A DNA stretch of 18,499 nt from Kiritimatiellia bacterium (GTDB lineage: Bacteria > Verrucomicrobiota > Kiritimatiellia > RFP12 > UBA1067): contig CAJGDE010000028.1 in assembly GCA_904502135.1 (NCBI GenBank), forward strand, positions 1 to 18,499, in the 5' to 3' direction. Shown one piece after another: positions 13,023 to 18,499 of this stretch. The notes beneath the pieces were generated by a model. It was not told the DNA's origin, ran no database searches, and worked only from the letters and a program-made list of their open reading frames with translations. Numbering within the stretch: position 1 is the stretch's first letter; every line of letters starts with the position of its first letter. Both the position numbers and the translations under genes were made by a program.

Positions 13023-15056
13023 ATGAAAATAAAATTGAATTCAATTATTGCTGTTTTAGGCATGACGGTTTTCGTATCGCCGGCTTCCTTTGCGCGAAAG
13101 ATTACAGATCTCTCTTTTCTGCACGACGCAAACAGCGGTTTGCAGGCGAAGGTGAAATTCGAAAAGGGCACTGCCGGCGCCGATTATGCGCTTTATGTCG
13201 TTTGGGATTTTGTCGATCATGGCACGAATCTGCACGACTGGCCCAATGCCAACACCGTTCGCGTCGATCCGATTGATCCAGAAGCGACCGAGGCGGTTGT
13301 GAGTCTCCCTTCCGGTGTGAGACGGACGAATGCGTTTAGAGCCTTTTTCGCCCGGCCTGCGCGGACAGGGGACGATATTAAGCTCATTTCCGCCATTCGC
13401 TCTGCCGGGAGCGCTTATATTGATACGGGACATCTCTGCACCCCGAAATGTGAAGTCTTTTTGGATTTTAATGTTTTGGGTTATACTGGCTCCGGAGATA
13501 ATAACACGTATAAATACCGTAATTTTTTAGGCACCTATTCAGATGGGGTTTACTTGTCCATGCGAGCTTTTGTGTGGCTCTACGGCAACTGTTATATTGG
13601 GTGCGGCCCAGATAATGATACTATTCGGGCTGCAATCTGTCCTCCGGGAGGTAAAACCATCCAACCGACAAGCGGGCGAACGAAAATCACGCTGACACCC
13701 TCAATACGGAGCGTTCATTTTGTTAAAGATACTCATGATTTACATCTGGACTTTCCGTTCAACGGCGCAACAGAAAATTCGCAATATACTCTTACGCTTT
13801 TTGGCGCCAAGGGTTCTAAGGGTGTCAGTGGAATTCTGCCAGCCGGTGTTATTTATTCTGCCTCAATAAAGGAAGGCCTTAATTATGTTCGGAAGATGTA
13901 TCCGGCGGTGAAAGACGGCGTTGCCGGTCTTTGGGATGCGATCGATGATAAATTTTATCCCTCATCCGGCGCAAATGCTTTCTTGACGACAGATGCGCAG
14001 GACGTTTCGTACGAAGAGGTATCGTTCAACAAGCAGGTCAACGATGTCATTATCCCGCGCGACAATCAAATTTCAGTCTCTCACTGCGAAATGATTTCAA
14101 CACGCCGTGTTAGCGGGCTGTCGTTTATCCGCAGAGAGGACGGTACTACGCGCGGCCGAGTGACCTTTACAGCCGGATCAAGCGGCGATGTTGATATTCT
14201 TTATTTAGCGTGGGGTGAGATTGACTACGGCGAAAACATGGAAGATTGGCCGAATCTAAAGCGCATTGGTGCGCTACGGCCGAATGAAACGTCAAAGTCA
14301 TTTATTTTTGAAGGCGGATTGGATCCTCAACAATATTACCGTCCTTTTCTTGCGACCGCCTGGCGTCCAACCGCTTCGAAAGCGCTTGAGTACATACGCT
14401 CCGCAGGCGAAGCGTATGTTGACACGGGTTATTTTGTTACGCCGAATACCGAGATTAAACTTGATTTTCAAACGTCTGAACCATCAGGTAGTTATTATGG
14501 CGTCTATTCCACCGGAACAGAGTATGGCATCGTGACGACCGGCACTAGTACAAAACTTCAACTTTATTATAACATTAATGGAATAACTACATGGGCGAAT
14601 AATTTCGATAATGTTAATGCGTTGTCGCGTATAACCATAAAGACTAAAGGAATTAAAATAACGGCAGGTAGTTCTTCGAAAACGGGAAATAAAAGTCATG
14701 CGGGTGTCGATCAAGCGACCATGCCGCTCTATGTCTTTGCTGCCAGTAAAAAAGAGGCAAGCGAAGTTATTCCTGGCGGTATCATGAAATCAGGACTTCT
14801 TTATGGCGCATCCATTTTTGAAGACGGCGCGTATAAGCGCAGGTTTTATCCGTCTGTAAATGAAGAAGGTACGGCAGGACTGTGGGATCAGGTGGAAAAT
14901 AAATTCTATCCTTCGAAAGGCGCAAATGGTTTTCTTGCAACCGATAGTGAGGGGAACGATATTCCCGAGGCCGCCTTCCCGGTTGAGACGGGCTATACTT
15001 CGTCCGCCGCAGTGAAGGGGACGCGCAAGACGGGTTTTAGCATTGTTGTCAGGTGA
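13023..15056 (+). CDS. Secreted protein with two tandem sandwich + LamG-like modules
   Basis: The protein has 677 residues. A signal peptide (LNSIIAVLGMTVFVSPASFA) is followed by two homologous halves of about 320-336 residues. Each half starts with a small sandwich (ITDLSFL...YVVWDFVDHGTNLHDWPN, Trp73; VSGLSFI...YLAWGEIDYGENMEDWPN, Trp409). Each continues with a LamG/jelly-roll-like domain (IRSAGSAYIDTGH, Tyr132; IRSAGEAYVDTGY, Tyr465) that ends in GLWDAIDDKFYPSSGA (Trp304) or GLWDQVENKFYPSKGA (Trp621). 'AYIDTGY...GLWD...KFYPS' is a pattern I associate with large exported proteins of PVC bacteria. No catalytic residues are evident, so glycan binding or cell-surface display is the likely role. 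The protein ends in GFSIVVR, a hydrophobic stretch closed by Arg. It lies 25 nt after the glycosidase gene and 40 nt before the pectate-lyase-like gene, so an operon is likely. Confidence 0.85.
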   Translation: MKIKLNSIIAVLGMTVFVSPASFARKITDLSFLHDANSGLQAKVKFEKGTAGADYALYVVWDFVDHGTNLHDWPNANTVRVDPIDPEATEAVVSLPSGVRRTNAFRAFFARPARTGDDIKLISAIRSAGSAYIDTGHLCTPKCEVFLDFNVLGYTGSGDNNTYKYRNFLGTYSDGVYLSMRAFVWLYGNCYIGCGPDNDTIRAAICPPGGKTIQPTSGRTKITLTPSIRSVHFVKDTHDLHLDFPFNGATENSQYTLTLFGAKGSKGVSGILPAGVIYSASIKEGLNYVRKMYPAVKDGVAGLWDAIDDKFYPSSGANAFLTTDAQDVSYEEVSFNKQVNDVIIPRDNQISVSHCEMISTRRVSGLSFIRREDGTTRGRVTFTAGSSGDVDILYLAWGEIDYGENMEDWPNLKRIGALRPNETSKSFIFEGGLDPQQYYRPFLATAWRPTASKALEYIRSAGEAYVDTGYFVTPNTEIKLDFQTSEPSGSYYGVYSTGTEYGIVTTGTSTKLQLYYNINGITTWANNFDNVNALSRITIKTKGIKITAGSSSKTGNKSHAGVDQATMPLYVFAASKKEASEVIPGGIMKSGLLYGASIFEDGAYKRRFYPSVNEEGTAGLWDQVENKFYPSKGANGFLATDSEGNDIPEAAFPVETGYTSSAAVKGTRKTGFSIVVR

Positions 15057-15081
15057 GGGAGAAGGTACGAGGGATGAGTAA

Positions 15082-15093
15082 AGAGGAGGAGGA
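15082..15093 (+). promoter_or_regulatory. Purine-rich ribosome binding site before 15097
   Basis: AGAGGAGGAGGA gives overlapping GGAGG motifs 4-7 nt before ATG 15097, a very strong Shine-Dalgarno that fixes the start. The whole 15057-15096 gap is purine-rich and has no terminator or promoter, supporting read-through from the upstream gene. Confidence 0.8.
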
Positions 15094-15096
15094 AAA

Positions 15097-16239
15097 ATGA
15101 AAAATGTTTTAGTGATTGCTGTTGCGCTGTTCGCCGTCGCGCTGACGGCGGAGGCCGCTGTCAATGTGCGCGATTTCGGCGCGAAGGGCGACGGCGTCTC
15201 CGACGATACGGCGGCCATTCAGGCCGCTATCGACGCGGTGGCCGCACAAGGCGGCGGGAAAATCATTTTCCCCTATGCGCCGAACGGCTACCGCATTGCG
15301 CGGCCGGCGAAAGAGTTTGTCGACGGCAAACCCTGCCGCGGGCAGCTTGTGATTCCGCCGAAGAGCGGTCTTAACATCGCCTTTGAGGGCGAAATGCCCT
15401 GCAAGCTTCTCTATTCCTATCAGGTGCGCCCGATGGACGCGGTGAAGAATAACTACACGCCGACGCGTTTCGGTACGATGCGAATGCCCAATACGTGTCT
15501 TTTTTCCGACTGGACGCCGCCCGAGGAGCGTGACCCCACCGCCCGCCCCTGGACGATTCTCTCAACGGTTGAGGGCAACAGCTGCCGCGGGAAGTTCTCC
15601 GTTTCGCTCGTCTCGATTCGGAATCTCGAATTCCGCGCGCATCTCGACAAGGAGGTGATGTACCCGCGCGGCGGATGCGTGAATCTCCAGAATTCCTCGC
15701 GCGCGATCGTGCGCGATTCGCAGTTCTGCCTTGATGACAATGTCGGCGACACGCTTCTCGGGAAATCGCTCCAGCCGAACCCCTGCCATACGGTGGGACT
15801 TATGATGTCGGGCGATCAGAACGACAATCAGGTCATCGACAACGTCGCCGTGCAGGGCTTTCGCTACGGCATTGTTCTCGGCGAGCATGTTGTCGCCAAT
15901 TATCTTTATGTGCACAATTGCGAGGAGGGCGTCGTCTTTCACGACGCGACGCATCTCTCGACCATCGGGCACATCGTCGCCCAGCATAACCGCGTCATTC
16001 TCTCGACGACGACGACCAACCTCTTCGGTCACGGCCGCTCGCCGTGCAATGTGGAAATCGGCTCCATCAACTATGAGAGCGGCCGCCACCATCTGCCGGT
16101 CGTCTCCCGGCTCGTGACGGCGGTCAACGATCCCGAGAACCGTTTTCGCGGCTATCTCAAATGGCATCAGCCGTGGGGCGACGGGGAGTTTCCCGTCGTG
16201 GGCGCTGAAAATCTGAAAATAACGAAATTCGGAGAATAA
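15097..16239 (+). CDS. Secreted Pectate_lyase_3-type right-handed beta-helix protein
   Basis: The protein has 380 residues. A signal peptide (LVIAVALFAVALTAEA) is followed directly by the family start VNVRDFGAKGDGVSDDTAAIQAAIDA...GGGKIIFP, the hallmark of the Pectate_lyase_3 superfamily (GH28/GH55-like and phage tailspike-like beta-helices). The rest has repeated short strands (VSLVSIRNLEFRA, AIVRDSQFCLDDN, NQVIDNVAVQGFRYGIVLG, HNCEEGVVFHDATHLSTIGHIVAQ) as expected for helix rungs. GH28 catalytic signatures (NTD, DD, HG) are not evident in standard form, though DDNVGD occurs at the right sort of place, so the reaction (polygalacturonase, lyase or other) stays open. It lies 3 nt before the esterase gene. 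Base composition is visibly more GC-rich than the genes around it, with many CTC, TCG and CGC codons. Confidence 0.87.
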   Translation: MKNVLVIAVALFAVALTAEAAVNVRDFGAKGDGVSDDTAAIQAAIDAVAAQGGGKIIFPYAPNGYRIARPAKEFVDGKPCRGQLVIPPKSGLNIAFEGEMPCKLLYSYQVRPMDAVKNNYTPTRFGTMRMPNTCLFSDWTPPEERDPTARPWTILSTVEGNSCRGKFSVSLVSIRNLEFRAHLDKEVMYPRGGCVNLQNSSRAIVRDSQFCLDDNVGDTLLGKSLQPNPCHTVGLMMSGDQNDNQVIDNVAVQGFRYGIVLGEHVVANYLYVHNCEEGVVFHDATHLSTIGHIVAQHNRVILSTTTTNLFGHGRSPCNVEIGSINYESGRHHLPVVSRLVTAVNDPENRFRGYLKWHQPWGDGEFPVVGAENLKITKFGE

Positions 16240-16242
16240 GAA

Positions 16243-17118
16243 ATGAATAGAGTGATGATGGTCCTTGGCGCTTGCGTTCTTTCGGCAACGACGGTCGCCG
16301 CAGAGGCGCCGAAGGTCGATCCGCGTGCCGGCGAACCGGTTGGCGAGCGCATTTACCTTTGGCCGAAGGGCAAGGTTCCGGATATGGAAGAGCATCAGTA
16401 CAACGAGCCATTTATCGAATGGTTCATTCCGTCCAACAAGACGACCGATGCGGTGATGATCCTTTCGTGCGGCGGCGGGTATAATCGTTGCGCCTGGACC
16501 CCCGAAGGCAACGGGTCTGGTCTTTTCAAAGATTGGCTTCTTGAAAAAGGATTGACGGTTGTGCGTCTTCACTACCGCACGGGGAGATCAAAGAAAAAAG
16601 CCTACTTTACCGCCGCATGGCAGGATGCCCAGCGTGCGGTACGGCTTGTTCGCGGCGGGGCGGCGAAGCATGGCGTCAGCCCGGATAAAATCGGCTTTTA
16701 CGGCTTTTCCGCCGCCGCTCATCAGGCGCTTTTGATGGCGGTATCTTCCGAGACGAAGAAGTATGAGGGTATTGACGAAATTGATAACTTGCCGTGCAAT
16801 ATCAATTGGGTAGTTGCATGTTTCCCGGCGTATGTCTTAAGGAATCCCAAGTATCCCAAGCCTAATGATGAATTCAAGTTCGAAGGAACAATTCCTCCCG
16901 TCTTTCTGATGCATGGCGATGCCGATCACCATACGCCGATGGCCAGTATCCGCATGTACGAGAAACTCCATGCGATGAAAGTCCCCGTTGAAATGCATAT
17001 CTTGGCGACTCGCGGACATGACCTTTGGTCGAAGGCCGAACCGGGAACGCCCGCTGCCGAGTGGAAAGAAATGATCTGGCGCTGGCTCGTACAGATGAAA
17101 TTCTGCACCGCTAAATGA
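16243..17118 (+). CDS. Secreted alpha/beta-hydrolase, probable acetyl (xylan) esterase
   Basis: The protein has 291 residues, with a signal peptide at 1-20 (VMMVLGACVLSATTVAA-EA). The mature part opens with IYLWPKGKVPD and follows the BD-FAE / acetyl-esterase branch of alpha/beta-hydrolases. The VMILSCGGGYNRCA segment is the oxyanion-hole loop, GFYGFSAAAHQALL holds nucleophile Ser156, HGDADHHTP holds Asp228 and TRGHDLW holds His259. The usual nucleophile elbow in this branch is GFSAGGH; here two Gly are Ala, but Ser and His remain. Such enzymes remove acetyl groups from hemicellulose or pectin sugars, consistent with the beta-helix gene 3 nt upstream. The ribosome site (GGAGAA, 16230-16235) lies inside the preceding gene, so the two are tightly coupled. 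Substrate is inferred. Confidence 0.88.
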   Translation: MNRVMMVLGACVLSATTVAAEAPKVDPRAGEPVGERIYLWPKGKVPDMEEHQYNEPFIEWFIPSNKTTDAVMILSCGGGYNRCAWTPEGNGSGLFKDWLLEKGLTVVRLHYRTGRSKKKAYFTAAWQDAQRAVRLVRGGAAKHGVSPDKIGFYGFSAAAHQALLMAVSSETKKYEGIDEIDNLPCNINWVVACFPAYVLRNPKYPKPNDEFKFEGTIPPVFLMHGDADHHTPMASIRMYEKLHAMKVPVEMHILATRGHDLWSKAEPGTPAAEWKEMIWRWLVQMKFCTAK

Positions 17119-17285
17119 GAACATCCGCCCACGAACGTTATGATGACAATCACACGGTAAGATAGGATGTTTTCAGCCATGAACCGTAGCCTTTGTCTTG
17201 TATCATGTCGGCTGCAATTATAAGCGGCAGTGCGTTTTCAATGATCTCAGTTGTAATTTAATAATCTAAAAGAACGGATAAACCG
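17119..17285. other. Intergenic gap before the LRR gene
   Basis: The gap is 167 nt. AACATCC (17120-17126) and GGATGTT (17165-17171) are complementary and the second arm runs into TTTT, but the 38-nt loop makes it a poor terminator. A weak promoter-like pair is TTGTAT (17198-17203) and TATAAG (17219-17224), with 15 nt spacing. The ribosome site before 17286 is poor (only a GGA at 17276-17278). The LRR gene is probably a separate unit. Confidence 0.4.
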
Positions 17286-18499
17286 ATGAAATTGAAAAAT
17301 AGATTCATTCTTGCGGCATTGGTCGCGGCGATGGGATTGACGGTAAACGCCGGTTGGGTGTATACCACGACGGGAACGAATGACAAGGGCGTTGAAGTGG
17401 GGGTTCTTAGCGATGACAATTGGTCGTTCGGTGTTACGTGCAAGGATAGAAATGATGGCACGAAGGGCCTGTCTATTGATTGCACGTTGGAAGGATTTGA
17501 ATGTAGAGCAACTGAGCCGTGTCCGATTGATTTTACCTCTGGTATTACAGGGCAGGAGGGGATAAGCTACAAAGTTGTTGAATTTGTACGAGGTAGAGTT
17601 AATAATTGCTCGAACTCTCCTATGACAGAAGATCATCTTAAATTAATTACTGAGTTCATTGCTCCAGATTGTATATCGATTGGTCATCAAGGGGTTGGAA
17701 AGCAGTTTTTTGGTGCTTCAAATTTGCGAAAAGTACAATTTAGTTCAGAGCTTAAAATTCAAAAGGGGAGTTCGATTTTTAAGGACTGCATTTCATTGGT
17801 AGATTTTTATCCTCGTACATTAGTTAGTACCGGTGATATTTCGGAAATTTTCAAGGGTTGCATCAAATTAGATGGCGTTTTTCATTTGCCCGATATGACT
17901 TCTGTTCACAAAGGAATGTTTAGTGGTACGTTAGTGGGTGAAGTGGTAGCGCCGAATGTAAAGGAGATAGGAGAATCCGCCTTTCAGAATTGTGGCAATT
18001 TTACCAATCTCGTAACAGATTCTAAGGTGGAGAGTATTGGTCGTTGGGCATTTTCAAATTGCCCGAAAATCGATATGGAATTCGTGACAAAAATGTTGCA
18101 TAAGGAACTTAAGCGTCTTGGAAATTCACAAACAAATCAGAGGTCTGAAATTTTTTCGGGATGTACTGGCATCGAAGGGGAACTTGTTTGGAGCCTTCCG
18201 CAGATAGATATGAATATTGTTCCTAATAAATGTTTTAAGGATTGCACAAATATTACAAAAGTAATCTTCAAAACGCCGATAGACGAGATGCGTGAGGAGG
18301 CTTTTTTAAACTTAAATGAGGGAGCGGAGATTTATTTATCTTCTCGGGTTCCTTCGTCCTTCGGGCGCAGTGCCGTCGGGAATTGCCGTAAAAAGCAGAA
18401 TAAGGATGACACTATTGCGACTCTCTGGCCAAAGGTCTATCTTTCAGCGGAGACCAAGGATGAATGGCTGACTGTAATGGGGCAAAACAACTGTGTTAT
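17286..18499 (+). CDS. BspA-type leucine-rich-repeat surface protein (3' end outside window)
   Basis: An open frame of 404 codons runs to the window end. The start ATG 17286 is followed by a signal peptide (MKLKNRFILAALVAAMGLTVNA). Residues about 24-85 form an N-terminal module (GWVYTTTG..., LSDDNW, PIDFTSGI) resembling a segment of the TIM-barrel protein. From about 120 on there are LRR_5/BspA-like repeats: FFGASNLRKVQF, IFKDCISLVDF, IFKGCIKLDG, IGESAFQNCGNFTNL, IGRWAFSNCPKI, IFSGCTGIEG and CFKDCTNITKVIF. Such proteins are exported, surface-exposed and implicated in adhesion or binding. Many Cys occur at the repeated 'F.(D/N/G)C' position. Its codons are clearly AT-richer than the 15097 gene. 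Domain end and any cell-wall or outer-membrane sorting signal are not visible. Confidence 0.87.
   Translation, partial: MKLKNRFILAALVAAMGLTVNAGWVYTTTGTNDKGVEVGVLSDDNWSFGVTCKDRNDGTKGLSIDCTLEGFECRATEPCPIDFTSGITGQEGISYKVVEFVRGRVNNCSNSPMTEDHLKLITEFIAPDCISIGHQGVGKQFFGASNLRKVQFSSELKIQKGSSIFKDCISLVDFYPRTLVSTGDISEIFKGCIKLDGVFHLPDMTSVHKGMFSGTLVGEVVAPNVKEIGESAFQNCGNFTNLVTDSKVESIGRWAFSNCPKIDMEFVTKMLHKELKRLGNSQTNQRSEIFSGCTGIEGELVWSLPQIDMNIVPNKCFKDCTNITKVIFKTPIDEMREEAFLNLNEGAEIYLSSRVPSSFGRSAVGNCRKKQNKDDTIATLWPKVYLSAETKDEWLTVMGQNNCV

Noticed and set aside
15562..16572. Minus-strand 336-residue ORF opposite the beta-helix and esterase genes
   Set aside because: It spans two genuine plus-strand genes with signal peptides and motifs; its protein is His/Arg-rich and typical of antisense ORFs in GC-rich genes.
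17120..17173. AACATCC/GGATGTT plus TTTT as a terminator for the esterase operon
   Set aside because: The stem is only 7 bp with a 38-nt loop and a very short T-run; too weak to call as a feature.

Overview
The window looks like a chromosomal segment of a carbohydrate-degrading Gram-negative bacterium. My best guess is the PVC superphylum (Kiritimatiellota / Lentisphaerota / Verrucomicrobiota, gut- or sediment-type). This is an inference from gene content: secreted parallel beta-helix proteins, a CE15-type esterase, LamG-like duplicated proteins, a BspA-type leucine-rich-repeat protein, UPF0371, and heterogeneous base composition. No rRNA, tRNA, CRISPR array, integrase or transposase was seen.

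Left edge (1-573): the C-terminal end of a probable polysaccharide deacetylase, then a minus-strand remnant resembling the C-terminus of a patatin-like phospholipase, a small octamer repeat and a promoter. The promoter serves a 1132-residue secreted protein (574-3972) with three parts: an N-terminal beta-helix resembling GH141, a middle CBM9-like domain and a C-terminal CE15-type glucuronoyl esterase. The combination suggests attack on glucuronoxylan or a similar acidic plant glycan.

Central operon (4093-9098): a NifU-type Fe-S scaffold without the C-terminal Nfu domain, a UPF0371/DUF1846 protein, a 651-residue protein I do not recognise, and an orphan DppB-like ABC permease. The genes are tightly packed: the first two and the last two overlap, and the middle pair is 10 nt apart. 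They have one good promoter and a structured-looking leader. A short ComEC-like protein on the minus strand (9073-10236) overlaps the permease tail to tail.

Right part (10469-18499, open at the edge): a run of plus-strand genes for proteins that all carry signal peptides. They are an 842-residue probable TIM-barrel glycosidase of unrecognised family with two related C-terminal beta-sandwich domains; a 677-residue protein built from two copies of a sandwich plus LamG-like module; a Pectate_lyase_3 beta-helix protein; an acetyl-esterase-like alpha/beta hydrolase; and a BspA-type LRR surface protein cut by the window end. The first four are spaced 3-40 nt apart and probably form one operon behind a promoter flanked by two palindromes. 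They read as a secreted glycan-processing set without its own transporter or visible regulator. The LRR protein shares a short N-terminal module with a segment of the TIM-barrel protein, which suggests domain shuffling among this organism's exported proteins.
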